Positions 25,671 through 34,555 of a DNA stretch of 44,881 bases are shown piece by piece. Position 1 is the first letter of the stretch. Every line of letters begins with the position of its first letter. The stretch comes from a virus: positions 1 to 44,881 of IMG/VR virus record IMGVR_UViG_3300036790_000609. One strand, given 5' to 3'. The notes under the pieces are model-generated. The model was not told the origin of the DNA. It did no database searches and saw only the letters and a program-made list of their open reading frames with translations. The position numbers were made by a program, and so were the translations under genes.

Positions 25671-26324
25671 TCACGGTGTGTCGAATTCGACGCCGCCCCA
25701 GGACGACGTGCTGGTGGCCGATGTGCTCCACACACCCTGCACGGCGCAGTTCGTGCCCGCGGTCACGGCGGAGCTGTGCGCGTTGTCGTTGCAGGTGGTT
25801 GCGGAGCCGGTGATCTGACAGGTGATTCCGGTCGATGTCAGCGTGCCGGGCGATGCACCGGTCATGATGGTGGTCGTGACGGTGTTGCCGGCACCCGGCG
25901 AAGCATTCAACTGGACAAAGAGATTCTTGAACGTCCCTGCATAGGGAAGCAGAACCTGCCCGCCGGAGCCAGGGGTCCATGCGCCGACGCAGCCGCGGAA
26001 CTTTGTGGTGTTGGAAGCTTGCGCCGCACTATCGCCCCAGCCGAGCGGCGATTTGGTGGATGGCAGGCGCGACGAGGAGATCGTGCCGGAAGTGATTTCG
26101 CTGCCGTCGATGCTCTTGCCGGTGAGCGTCTGAACGTCGGTTGTGCCGACAATGGCTCCGGAGGGCAGCGCCTTGCCACTGTCCGCCGCCTGTTGCGGAC
26201 TGCTGGTCGCTGCCAGCGCATCATTCGCCGTGGTCGATGCGGGCGCATTGATGGGACTTGGTACCTGGCCGGCGAACGCAGAAGCGGCGCCCGCCAGCCA
26301 GAGAAGCAGCGTCAGAACTCGCAT
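25671..26324 (-). CDS. Fibre-type protein with a Sec signal peptide
   Basis: The 217-residue product begins with a convincing signal peptide (MRVLTLLLWLAGAASAFAG). The motif LTGKSIDGSEITSGTISSSR follows, which recurs in phage tail-fibre shafts, and then a beta domain with two Cys-containing strands (TGITCQITGSATTCN, GTNCAVQGVWST). It lies between the hub and the main fibre, 28 bases from the latter. Export signals are unusual for virion proteins, so it may act at the cell surface or periplasm, or the hydrophobic start may serve assembly. Confidence 0.65.
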   Translation of the reverse strand: MRVLTLLLWLAGAASAFAGQVPSPINAPASTTANDALAATSSPQQAADSGKALPSGAIVGTTDVQTLTGKSIDGSEITSGTISSSRLPSTKSPLGWGDSAAQASNTTKFRGCVGAWTPGSGGQVLLPYAGTFKNLFVQLNASPGAGNTVTTTIMTGASPGTLTSTGITCQITGSATTCNDNAHSSAVTAGTNCAVQGVWSTSATSTSSWGGVEFDTP

Positions 26325-26371
26325 ATCGATTCCATTTCAAAGGGAAGTGCTGTCGAGAGAACACCAGGTGG

Positions 26372-28957
26372 TCAGGACGTTCTCAGCCAGTTGGCGCCAT
26401 TCCAGCGCAATGCGCTCCAGCCGCCATTGACGCTCACCGTGTCCACGACCGTTCCGCCATTCTTGATGGTCCAGTTGTACGTCGCGGCGTTTGAGCCTTC
26501 GTCGGTGACCACAATCCGCTGGCCGGATGTCAGCCCGCTCGTGGGCAAATCGATCTCGAGGGACGCCGTCGAATTCGTGATGTCGACATAGGAATCGGTG
26601 GCTGTGAGGGCCAGTGTGCCGCCCGCAATCGTCACACGCCGGCCACGCGTCGTAAGCGGCGGATTGGTCGTCGCGTCGACGCCTGATGTAGCGGACGAGG
26701 TTCCCGCCGCATTCTCGGCCTCGAGAAAATAGGTGTAGCCCGCCAGATCCGGCAGACCGGAATCGGTGTAGTTAAGGGCATTCACCTGCGAGATCTGAGC
26801 GGCGGCGGAAAACGGCTGGCCTGTCCCCGGCGCGCGAAACACGCGGTATCCCGTGACGTTGTCGTCGGGCGGATTGGCCGCCCAGGCCAGTAGCACAGTG
26901 CCCTGCCCGCCCGTCGCCGCCAGTCCCGTGGGAACGGTTGGCACGCCGCCCGTGCCGCCACCGTAGCCCGCACCTGTGGGGGAATAGGCGTAGGCGGTGA
27001 CGCCTGAAATGTCTTCGAGCGACGTGCCGAAAATGTTGTAGCTCTGAAACTTCAAATAAATCGTTTGCCCCACATAGTGCAGGGGCAGGTCGTAGGCCAG
27101 GAGCGAGGTGGGGAACTGTCCCAGCTCTTCCTGCTGGACGCGCGTGACAAAAGCGCCGCTCGAAAAGGCCTGCACCGACGTGCCGTAAAGACCGCGCCGC
27201 AGATAGGTGAGATCGTCGGCATAGGCACCCGTCGCCGCGACCGTGCCATAGGCGATCAGCTCCCCACCGGCCGGCACGGTCCCCGTAAAGGCGGGCGTCA
27301 GCAGGCACAGGGTGCGAAACGCGTCGGCGTCGGCATGCGTGGCGCTGGTCGGAAGAATGCCCGCACTCTCCATAAGGTCGATCGCCAGCGTATCCACTGT
27401 GTCGGGATCGGCATGGCTCGTCAGATTGGCGGTGAGCTGGCCCTGAAGAGCCGGCGCCGTGATCGTGCCGATCTGCGAATAGGTCGTGCCATCGAAAGAG
27501 AGATGCACGATCGCGCCGCCCCAATTCGGGCCGCCGGAAGCGGCGCACCAGATCTGCGCCACGCCATTCGTCAACCCGCTCGAAGGTTCGAAGATCGCGG
27601 GCGGATTGACCGGTCCCGGATCGACCAGCGTATCGATCGGCACATTCGTGGACGAATTCGTATTCGAGGCAACCGCCGTGCCGATTCCGCCGGGAAACTC
27701 CTCCGCGACAATGGCGAGATTGCCATCCTCATCTTCGTCGATCGTCTGGATGCGCACCGGAAAGCGCTCCAGCCCGATATGCGCATCGCTGAGCGAGACG
27801 AGATCGCCCGGTTCCAGCAAGGCAAACTCATAGCCCAGCGTGAACGCATATATGTTGCGGATATAGGCCTGCCGTTGTCCGACCAGCTGCGATACGATGG
27901 CGGCAATTCCCATGTCGCAGATTTCGTGCGCCTCCGTCACATCGGCGTCGATCTGGCCGAACTGATCGACAAGCGCCTGGTCCTGCCACTCGACCGGCGC
28001 CGCGTTGTAGGCATTGCCGCGATCCATGATCTCGATCTTCACGTGGTTGGGGCAATCGGCGGGATCCGCGCGCGTCACCTGGACGGGACCGCCGCTGCCG
28101 CTGCGATCTGCGATGAAATCATCGTAGGTCAGATCATAGGCGACGGTCAGATTCGGCACGTAGGCGGTGCCATTGCCGCTGACGCTCGAATCGCCGAGCG
28201 GCACGAACACGAGACTGCCGCCACTCCAGAAGATCCAGCTGTTCGACAACGACGCCCAGCGATCGATGATCTCGCTCACCTGTTCCTGCGTGTCGAGTAC
28301 GGGCGAGAACAGGAGCCCCTGCGCCTGGCAATAGGTCTTGTAGCTGGCGAGCGATGTGGCATCGATCTGCGCGGCGTTGAGACCGATCGCGTATTGGGGA
28401 TTGGTCAGAAAATCTTCGATGATGTCGGCCGGATTGGCGTCGGGGAAGTTCGGCATCGTGCCGGATAAGGCACCGATCACCTCGAAACTGTGATTGGGGA
28501 GCGACGCCGACGCGCCAAGCTGGTAGCTGGAATCGCAGACATAGGCGAGACTGGAATAGGAGAGCGCCTGCGCGGGATAGGCGCTGGAAAGATACGACCA
28601 TGTCGCCTGCCCCGCCGCGCCCGTGAACAGAGTCAGGCCGATTTTGGCGAGCGTGGTGAGTGTGCGGTCGGTCCAGACCTGGCCGATGCCCTGGATAGGC
28701 CCTTCGCACAGACCGAGGATCACAGCGGCCGAGTAGGTGTAATTTCCGCTTCCCTTGCCGCTGCCGCCCCCTTTGCCGCCACCGCCCTTTCCGTTGCCCT
28801 TGTGGCTCTGGAAATTGTTGAACCAGACGATGTTCGGCGACATCCGCGTCTTGCCCCAGACGAGCGCGACCGCTACGCCTTGGGCACTCGTCTGAATCTG
28901 CAGTTCCGTGTAGCGCGTCGGTGTCGTCGCGTTGGTGGCGCCGCTGAAAAAAGACAT
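26372..28957 (-). CDS. Tail hub/tip protein (phage tail_3 type) with Fn3 domain
   Basis: The 861-residue protein is the central baseplate/tail-tip hub. The N-terminus (TELQIQTSAQGVAVALVWGK) leads to a Gly/Lys-rich loop of about residues 53-71. The pfam13550-like core (about 100-430) has DIIEDFLTNPQYAIGL, SEIIDRWASLSNSWIFWSGG and FALLEPGDLVSLSD. Beta domains follow, with one fibronectin type III (about 675-765, PTVPTGLAATGGQGTVLLAW ... YTYFLEAENAAG). It corresponds to the position of RcGTA gp15 but lacks the TIM-barrel segment. The hub opens the tail for DNA entry. Confidence 0.85.
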   Translation of the reverse strand: MSFFSGATNATTPTRYTELQIQTSAQGVAVALVWGKTRMSPNIVWFNNFQSHKGNGKGGGGKGGGSGKGSGNYTYSAAVILGLCEGPIQGIGQVWTDRTLTTLAKIGLTLFTGAAGQATWSYLSSAYPAQALSYSSLAYVCDSSYQLGASASLPNHSFEVIGALSGTMPNFPDANPADIIEDFLTNPQYAIGLNAAQIDATSLASYKTYCQAQGLLFSPVLDTQEQVSEIIDRWASLSNSWIFWSGGSLVFVPLGDSSVSGNGTAYVPNLTVAYDLTYDDFIADRSGSGGPVQVTRADPADCPNHVKIEIMDRGNAYNAAPVEWQDQALVDQFGQIDADVTEAHEICDMGIAAIVSQLVGQRQAYIRNIYAFTLGYEFALLEPGDLVSLSDAHIGLERFPVRIQTIDEDEDGNLAIVAEEFPGGIGTAVASNTNSSTNVPIDTLVDPGPVNPPAIFEPSSGLTNGVAQIWCAASGGPNWGGAIVHLSFDGTTYSQIGTITAPALQGQLTANLTSHADPDTVDTLAIDLMESAGILPTSATHADADAFRTLCLLTPAFTGTVPAGGELIAYGTVAATGAYADDLTYLRRGLYGTSVQAFSSGAFVTRVQQEELGQFPTSLLAYDLPLHYVGQTIYLKFQSYNIFGTSLEDISGVTAYAYSPTGAGYGGGTGGVPTVPTGLAATGGQGTVLLAWAANPPDDNVTGYRVFRAPGTGQPFSAAAQISQVNALNYTDSGLPDLAGYTYFLEAENAAGTSSATSGVDATTNPPLTTRGRRVTIAGGTLALTATDSYVDITNSTASLEIDLPTSGLTSGQRIVVTDEGSNAATYNWTIKNGGTVVDTVSVNGGWSALRWNGANWLRTS

Positions 28958-28991
28958 GGGTGTGTGACCTGGATCTGGAAAGGAATGCGCG

Positions 28992-29405
28992 ATGGAACGG
29001 CGGCCCCATCCCCTGAAGGAAATCGTCGACTTTCAGATGTCGGATGACGGCAAGAAGTTCGCCGTCAGGCTGGTGACCGCCGACGGACCCACGCTCGATA
29101 TCGAAATCCCGGCGATTGAAATGGGCGCCCTTGTGCGCTTCTTCGTGATGAATGCGGCCGAACTCGCGAAAAGCCGCCCCGTCAACGAAGAGGAGAGCGA
29201 CCCGGCCCATGGCCAGGTCACTCCGATCCCCACCCAGGCCATCGGTCTTGCCCAGGGTGCCGTACACTCCGAACCGCTGCTGATTGTGCAGCTCTTTGGC
29301 TTCGACCTCGGCTTCGAGGTTCCGATTACCGAACTGTCGCGCCTGTCGGCCGAGTTTTCACAAGCATCCCTGCTCATGTCCGCCGACGTGACCCGGCCGC
29401 AATAG
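28992..29405 (+). CDS. 137-residue plus-strand protein inside the tail operon
   Basis: The product is soluble and mixed alpha/beta (KEIVDFQMSDDGKKFAVRLV, DIEIPAIEMGALVRFFVMNA, LLIVQLFGFDLGFEVPITEL). AAAGGA lies 8 bases before the ATG. It fills an otherwise empty 400-bp interval of the minus operon, diverges from the hub gene by 34 bp and overlaps the end of the NlpC gene by 48 bp. Composition and codon pattern support a real gene. The family is not recognised; it could be a cargo (moron) gene or a regulator of the tail module. Confidence 0.65.
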   Translation: MERRPHPLKEIVDFQMSDDGKKFAVRLVTADGPTLDIEIPAIEMGALVRFFVMNAAELAKSRPVNEEESDPAHGQVTPIPTQAIGLAQGAVHSEPLLIVQLFGFDLGFEVPITELSRLSAEFSQASLLMSADVTRPQ

Positions 29406-29864
29406 CGGCTGTTGCCACAAATCGAATATCTTTCGGGGCCGCGGCGCCCCGTTTCGAAGAAAGCACAATTCGCAATCGTGGAGTGGCGATAAGGTCACGC
29501 GCCCGTCCTTGTACCAGGCGTGAATGACGTGTGCCCCGTCCACCACCAACGCGCCGTGGCTGAAGCAACGGCCGACGCGATAGACCATGACGTCGCCGGC
29601 CTTCGGAGCGCGCCGGACTTCCACGCCGAGGCCGGCGATCCAGCCGAGGAAACGTTCCTCGTCGCGATGCAGATGCCATTGCGGCGGATAGGGCCGCGGA
29701 TCGAAGGGCGCGATCAGTCCCGTATCGGCGAACACCCGGATGAGCAGCATCGCGCAATCCACGCCCTGCCCTTTGATCGCGGTCTGATCGCGAAACGGCG
29801 TGCCCAGCCACGTCATCGCTTCCGCCACGACCCTGGTGCGTTCGTCGGCTTCCCGGGCACTCAC
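29358..29864 (-). CDS. NlpC/P60 tail peptidase
   Basis: The 168-residue peptidoglycan hydrolase has catalytic Cys37 in GQGVDCAMLLIRVF, His in CFSHGALVVDG, and a following HVIHAWYKDG. Members sit at the tail tip and cut peptide cross-links during DNA entry. The GTG start at 29864 overlaps the DUF2163 stop as GTGA, as in other phages of this group. It equals RcGTA gp14 in position. Its last 48 bases overlap a plus-strand gene. Confidence 0.88.
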   Translation of the reverse strand: MSAREADERTRVVAEAMTWLGTPFRDQTAIKGQGVDCAMLLIRVFADTGLIAPFDPRPYPPQWHLHRDEERFLGWIAGLGVEVRRAPKAGDVMVYRVGRCFSHGALVVDGAHVIHAWYKDGRVTLSPLHDCELCFLRNGAPRPRKIFDLWQQPLLRPGHVGGHEQGCL

Positions 29865-30718
29865 ACGCCGAACTCCGCCTGGGGCACGAACGGATAGCCG
29901 CGGAAATGCTGCAGATTGTTGTAGGTATTCTGGCACGTGGTCATGTTGCGGTCGCAGCCCTGCACGACCGTGAACGCATCTCCGGCCGAAGGCGCGTTGT
30001 AGAGCGGATAGGTCAGCGAAAGGCCGGTATTGGTCGCGAGCCTGACCGTGCAAATCTGTCCCGCCGCAGCGCCATCGAGCATCGTCAGTTTGCCCAGCGT
30101 ATACAGCGCGGGGTTCGTGGGGATCACGCCCCAGGTGACATTTCCAGCCGTCGAGCCCGCGCCTGCATTGCCGCCGAGCGCGAAGGCCGATTCGCTCAAG
30201 GCGCATCCCGCGTCGCAGAATGTGTGCAGACAGGTCGTCTGGTAGAGGTTGCGCGGCGCCTGCTGGTTCATCAGCACATTGTCGCCCTTGGCCGTGAGCG
30301 TCACGCCCTCTGCGTCAATCACGGCATTGCTCTGCCGACCATTGAACAGCAGCACGGCGCCGAGCGACGTGTCGCCCGGCACGGGCATGAACGCGCGATC
30401 CAGTTCGATCCGTGCGCCATCGAACAGGCCGTTGTGAATCTGCCGCTTGAGGTTCGAAAGAAGCGCGTCCTGCGCCGCCAGGCGCAGTTCGAGTTCCGGT
30501 ACCTCCACCGTGTTGCGCACTGCGAAGCGATTGCGCGACACGAGCGGCGCGCCGTCTCTTGCGCACAGCCATGTCTGGCCGCCCACGACGAGGCTGCGAT
30601 CATAGGCGGTCCAGCGCCAGGCCGTGCCGTCCAGCAATTGCACGGTGAACAGATCGCCCATGTGACACGGCGTGCGCGCCGCGAGAAAGGCGATCAGTTG
30701 CGCACTCGCCTGTCGCAT
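29861..30718 (-). CDS. DUF2163 (BR0599-type) tail protein
   Basis: The 285-residue protein begins MRQASAQLIAFLAARTPCHM, the usual N-terminus of the DUF2163/TIGR02218 family. The body has VLLFNGRQSNAVIDAEGVTL and a Cys-rich C-terminus (TTCLHTFCDAGCALSES, VQGCDRNMTTCQNTYNNLQH, FRGYPFVP). It corresponds to RcGTA gp13, a distal tail/baseplate hub component whose Cys residues may bind a metal cluster. It lies between the DUF2460 and NlpC genes, the conserved order. Confidence 0.88.
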   Translation of the reverse strand: MRQASAQLIAFLAARTPCHMGDLFTVQLLDGTAWRWTAYDRSLVVGGQTWLCARDGAPLVSRNRFAVRNTVEVPELELRLAAQDALLSNLKRQIHNGLFDGARIELDRAFMPVPGDTSLGAVLLFNGRQSNAVIDAEGVTLTAKGDNVLMNQQAPRNLYQTTCLHTFCDAGCALSESAFALGGNAGAGSTAGNVTWGVIPTNPALYTLGKLTMLDGAAAGQICTVRLATNTGLSLTYPLYNAPSAGDAFTVVQGCDRNMTTCQNTYNNLQHFRGYPFVPQAEFGV

Positions 30719-30765
30719 GAGTTCTGCCTTTTTGACGATCCGGAGGAATGCGTGCTGCAGCGAAA

Positions 30766-31431
30766 CTAGAATCGCAGGCTCTGCAGCGTGACCTTGTTGA
30801 GCGTCCAGAGCTGATGCATGAACTTCTCGAAATCGAGACTGTTGGCCTGGAAACGCACATAGTGGAAGTAGCTCATATCCACGCTGAGCACGTGACCCGC
30901 CGGCGGCGACGCGTTGAACATGAGCTGCTGCTTCACGGGCGTCGCGGTCGAAACCGAAAAGCCGAAGACCGGATCGGAAATCGCCACGGGCGTGGTCGAA
31001 CCATCGACATAGAGTCTGAAGGGCTGCAGCGTATCCACGCAACCGATATGGCCCGTGCCGAAGAGGCCCAGCGCCGGGTCGTTCGCGCCGATACTGCGCA
31101 CCAGATCGTAGGACGCGACACCAGAAACCGTCGTCGCGACAGGCTGCCGGAATACGCGCCAATCATCGTCATCGTGGAACTGAAAACCCGCGAGCGAGCC
31201 CGTGCAGGCGAGAAACAGGCCCTGAATCTGACGCAACTCGTCCCAGTCGCGGCCATCGCGGCGGCCGTCGCGCAGCAGCTCGTAGGTCAGATCCCATTGC
31301 CAGAGCGGTTCCGACCAGTAGCTCATGCGCACTTCGCCACCCGACTGGTGACTCTGCACGCTTACCGCATGTTGAGGCCTGCGGACCTTTGCATAGGAAA
31401 GCCCCGGCAGATTTCGCGGATAGGTCATCAT
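30766..31431 (-). CDS. DUF2460 distal tail protein
   Basis: The 221-residue product matches DUF2460/TIGR02217. It has an N-terminal beta layer (SVQSHQSGGEVRMSYWSEPLWQ), a WDLTYELLRD segment, DELRQIQGLFLACTGSLAGFQFHDDDDW, and a C-terminal FHYVRFQANSLDFEKFMHQL. This family is the distal tail protein (gp12 in the Rhodobacter GTA) joining tube to baseplate. It follows the tape measure by 7 bases. Confidence 0.88.
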   Translation of the reverse strand: MMTYPRNLPGLSYAKVRRPQHAVSVQSHQSGGEVRMSYWSEPLWQWDLTYELLRDGRRDGRDWDELRQIQGLFLACTGSLAGFQFHDDDDWRVFRQPVATTVSGVASYDLVRSIGANDPALGLFGTGHIGCVDTLQPFRLYVDGSTTPVAISDPVFGFSVSTATPVKQQLMFNASPPAGHVLSVDMSYFHYVRFQANSLDFEKFMHQLWTLNKVTLQSLRF

Positions 31432-31438
31432 GGCGCGA

Positions 31439-32884
31439 TCAGGCCTTGAGCGGCTTCAGCGCGCCATTGCGAAATTGGCGGTTGAGCCAAGAGAGCATCT
31501 CGGACGATTCCCGCGTCAGCATCTCCGCCAGGGTCGAAGGCTCACGCGCATGGATGGTGGGAGCATAATGCATGTTCACGTCTCCGCCCGCGCCCAACCC
31601 GCCGCCATGCGAACGCAAACCGCTTGCGAAATCCCGTGGCACCACCATCTCGCCCTGATGGATGTTCGCCACCATGTCGCGACTGACCTCCCAGGCACCG
31701 ACATCGAAGGAGACAAGCGAACCTGCCCAGCTCATTGCGCCACCAAAGGCACTGGCCGCTGCCGCAGGCGCCAGTTCCGGCCCGACGACCGGAATCGCCG
31801 CGGTCGCCGCATAGGCACCAGCCGCGGCGACCGCGGCATTGTCGGTAATCTGCCCGACCGCGGTCGCGGTCTGGGTTGTTTTGGTTGCGAATTCCTGCGC
31901 GATCTGGGTTTCGATCCAGTTTTCCAGCATGTTTTCGCCCATGCCGAGAAAGGCTTTGAGGATACCTTCCGCCACCTGCAGCATGAATTGCTGGAACGAT
32001 TTGCCCTGAAAAATCAGACCGTCCAGTGCCGAATTGAAAGACGATTTGATCGAATTGCCGAGCTGGAGCCATTTCTGGGTCTCCTCGCTCGCGAGTTGCG
32101 CATCAGCGGTCTGGACATGATGGTTGAAGGAGTCCAACAGCTGCTGCCGCTCCTTCTCTGCGTCGGCAAAGGCTTTGTTGCCGGCCACAAGCCCCGCATG
32201 CTCGGCATTATACCGCTTTAGCACTTCCTGCTCGATCGCCTGCGTCAGGCCCACTTCCGCATCGCGGCGCTCCTGGGCGCTGATTTCGTGCGCCTTGTAC
32301 TCGGCCTCCAGCTTCGCGGTCGTTTCGGCGAGTGCGTCATTTTCCTGCTTCAGGAACAGTTGAAAGCTGTCTTCCTGCAACTGGCGTTTTTTCGTTTGAT
32401 ATTGCTGCTCGATCGCCGAAAGCCGGATCGTGTGCTCCTGGTCGAGCGACTCTTCCTGGGCAAAATCTTTGGCCCGCGCGGACGCGTTGCCGGCATCCGC
32501 GGCCTCCCGGCTTTTGAGCGCGTCGCGGGCCGCCTGATCGCGGGCGTTTTCGAGTTCGACCGCCTGGGCTTTCCACTGATCGAGCGATTCCTGTCCCTGG
32601 GCCAGCGCGAAATTGTTGGCCTGGCGCTCCGCATCGATCCATTTGAGTTCGGATTGTTCATGGATGCGGGCCAGCTCGTCCGCTTCCCTGCGCGCTTGTT
32701 CGACTCGTTGATCCGAGCCCTGTCGCGAGCCGTGCTGTTCCGGGGCGCGCGCAGCATTGGACATCGCTTCTGTCGCGAATTGCTCCAGCGCACCGAGCTG
32801 TGCCTTGGCCGCTTCCACGGCATCGGTCAGCGAGTCGTCGAGTTCGGCACCGATGGTAATCCGGACTGCGGCATCATCCGCCAT
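31439..32884 (-). CDS. Tail tape measure protein
   Basis: The 481-residue protein has a long charged coiled-coil region (about residues 45-290, rich in Glu, Lys, Ala and Gln). A hydrophobic Ala-rich segment (about 320-400, AEGILKAFLGMGENMLENW, GAYAATAAIPVVGPELAPAA) and a C-terminal domain with VANIHQGEMVVPRDFASG follow, typical of short lambda-type tape measures. At about 0.15 nm per residue it predicts a tail near 70 nm. The start ATG 32884 overlaps the preceding chaperone by 11 bases. Confidence 0.88.
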   Translation of the reverse strand: MADDAAVRITIGAELDDSLTDAVEAAKAQLGALEQFATEAMSNAARAPEQHGSRQGSDQRVEQARREADELARIHEQSELKWIDAERQANNFALAQGQESLDQWKAQAVELENARDQAARDALKSREAADAGNASARAKDFAQEESLDQEHTIRLSAIEQQYQTKKRQLQEDSFQLFLKQENDALAETTAKLEAEYKAHEISAQERRDAEVGLTQAIEQEVLKRYNAEHAGLVAGNKAFADAEKERQQLLDSFNHHVQTADAQLASEETQKWLQLGNSIKSSFNSALDGLIFQGKSFQQFMLQVAEGILKAFLGMGENMLENWIETQIAQEFATKTTQTATAVGQITDNAAVAAAGAYAATAAIPVVGPELAPAAAASAFGGAMSWAGSLVSFDVGAWEVSRDMVANIHQGEMVVPRDFASGLRSHGGGLGAGGDVNMHYAPTIHAREPSTLAEMLTRESSEMLSWLNRQFRNGALKPLKA

Positions 32885-33242
32885 GATCGTCCCTCCGGTC
32901 GCGCACGAGTCCTGCCTGCTTTGCGATCGTGCCAAGAGCCATCACAAGTTCGAGCGTCTCGACCGGCATTTCCTCGAATTCGTCCCGGGTCAGCGCGGCA
33001 TGCGCCCGGGTGAGGGCGAGATGCGCGACCGTGACCAGCTGGTCGTACGTCGCCGCATCCAGAAAGCGCGCGAGTTGTGCGAGATCGCCGCCATCCTGCG
33101 CGCGCGCCTGGACGACACGCGGGATGAGATCGAGCAGGATGGGGACGATCACACGATTTTGCCGCGGCGTCAGACGCGGGACCGGCCAGTCGCGCCCGGC
33201 AAGCGCAATGGTCGGCGTATCGGCAGCAGAGTGGTCCATCAA
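32874..33242 (-). CDS. Tail assembly chaperone, short paralogue
   Basis: The 122-residue product shares its whole length with the first part of the next gene upstream: LAGRDWPVPRLTPRQNRVIV, LALTRAHAALTRDEFEEMPV and ELVMALGTIAKQAGL each have counterparts there. It sits just before the tape measure, where G/GT-type chaperones lie, and overlaps both neighbours (4 and 11 bases). The family keeps tape measure soluble and recruits tube subunits. Confidence 0.75.
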   Translation of the reverse strand: MMDHSAADTPTIALAGRDWPVPRLTPRQNRVIVPILLDLIPRVVQARAQDGGDLAQLARFLDAATYDQLVTVAHLALTRAHAALTRDEFEEMPVETLELVMALGTIAKQAGLVRDRRDDHGG

Positions 33243-33802
33243 TTCAACCTCAATTGTCCGTCAGGAAACAGCCGCATCAGTTCTTCCGCGGCATCGACAT
33301 CGCGAGGGCGCGGCTTGTAGCCGAGCCACGACGCGACCATGACCGTCAGTGGCGGATGCCGGCGCCATTCTTCCCGCATCGCTTCGAGGCGCGGCACGGT
33401 CAGCGCATCTTCCCAATAGTCGGGCGTCGTGCCCGGAAGGAAATTCACGAACTGCGCGATGATCGCATCCCAGTCCGGCGCCTCGTCGCAGAAAGCACTG
33501 CTGCCCGCGCTTCGCGCCCCGGACATTAGCCCCGTCTGTCGCGCGATGGTCGCGAGGGCATCCAGCAGCTCGAATGTCGCAATGGGCCAGTTGTCGAATG
33601 CATGCCGCGATAGCGAGGGATGGGCCCGGGTCAACGCGGCGAAGACGATCTCGAGCAGATTGTCGTAGTCCGCCGCCGGCCGCGCACCCAATGCCATCAA
33701 TCGCGGCACAACGATCCGGTTCTGCCGTGGCGCGAGAAACGGAATGGGCCGGGAGCGGCCGGCGATGACGATGCACAGATCGCCCATGCCAGGGTTGGCC
33801 AC
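33239..33802 (-). CDS. Tail assembly chaperone, long paralogue
   Basis: Residues 1-95 (IAGRSRPIPFLAPRQNRIVV, AALTRAHPSLSRHAFDNWPI, ELLDALATIARQTGL) match the short paralogue. Residues about 110-187 are an added domain (DWDAIIAQFVNFLPG, WEDALTVPRLEAMREEWRRH, VASWLGYKPRP). This mimics the G plus GT arrangement by gene duplication rather than frameshifting. The start is GTG 33802; an ATG at 33787 is possible. It follows the tail tube gene by 9 bases. Confidence 0.75.
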   Translation of the reverse strand: MANPGMGDLCIVIAGRSRPIPFLAPRQNRIVVPRLMALGARPAADYDNLLEIVFAALTRAHPSLSRHAFDNWPIATFELLDALATIARQTGLMSGARSAGSSAFCDEAPDWDAIIAQFVNFLPGTTPDYWEDALTVPRLEAMREEWRRHPPLTVMVASWLGYKPRPRDVDAAEELMRLFPDGQLRLN

Positions 33803-33811
33803 GCGCGAAGC

Positions 33812-34555
33812 CTATTCGCTGAACGCGAAAGTGCCCCAATTGTTGTTGGGGTCGGCGAATGCCGTGAACTCGAAATCCTGGATGGTGTAGTCGGTGTTCT
33901 TGAATGGCAGCGACCATTTCGCGGCCCGGCAGGCATTCAGTTTCAACACCAGCTTCTTTTCGACGCCCTGCACGAAATAGTCCTGCTTCGCCATGATCTC
34001 GAACACCGGTCCTGTTCCCATCAGCTGGTTGGCAAGAGAAAGCTGGACAAGGCTCGTGGCCGAATAGCCGTAATAGACGACAAGGGGGACGTTCTCATCG
34101 CCGGCGTTGAACGTGTAGCTGCCCGCTCCCGCCGCACCCGGCACGTATTGGCCGACGGCCGGCGTGGCCGTCACCGGCTGCAGCTGCGCGCCATTGGCAT
34201 AGAAGACACCGAGATCTTCGAGAAAACTCGCATGGTTGGTAACCTGATAGGCGGTCGAAGAGAGGGTGAACGGCTCGGCCACCGCCATATCGATGCCCGC
34301 GCTGTCGGTTTCGGTGCTGCCGAGGAGCAGATTGTTGACGGTCGCGCCCTGGATGCGCGCGAATTTCGCCTTGCCGGTGACCTTCATGTTCGCCGGAGCG
34401 ACATCGATCGGCATCTTGTAGGCGCCGCTCAATTCCTTGAGCGTGACCGCAACGTCGATCTCCAGATCCTGGAGCACGCCCAGGAAGGACGGCTTGGCAT
34501 TGGCAATGTCGGTGCGCTTGCCGATCGCAGTTCCGACGCCGAAATTGAGTTGCAT
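33812..34555 (-). CDS. Major tail tube protein
   Basis: The 247-residue protein opens MQLNFGVGTAIGKRTDIANA. Its tube-type beta core includes EIDVAVTLKELSGAYKMPID, VTGKAKFARIQGATVNNLLL and a C-terminal TDYTIQDFEFTAFADPNNNW. Residues about 117-165 form an inserted module (FYANGAQLQPVTATPAVGQY, YTFNAGDENVPLVVYYGY) that is closely similar to one in the head-tail connector of the same cluster. It is the most abundant tail subunit by inference. Confidence 0.85.
   Translation of the reverse strand: MQLNFGVGTAIGKRTDIANAKPSFLGVLQDLEIDVAVTLKELSGAYKMPIDVAPANMKVTGKAKFARIQGATVNNLLLGSTETDSAGIDMAVAEPFTLSSTAYQVTNHASFLEDLGVFYANGAQLQPVTATPAVGQYVPGAAGAGSYTFNAGDENVPLVVYYGYSATSLVQLSLANQLMGTGPVFEIMAKQDYFVQGVEKKLVLKLNACRAAKWSLPFKNTDYTIQDFEFTAFADPNNNWGTFAFSE

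Noticed and set aside
27065-28468. 467-residue plus-strand frame
   Set aside because: Antisense shadow of the tail hub gene.
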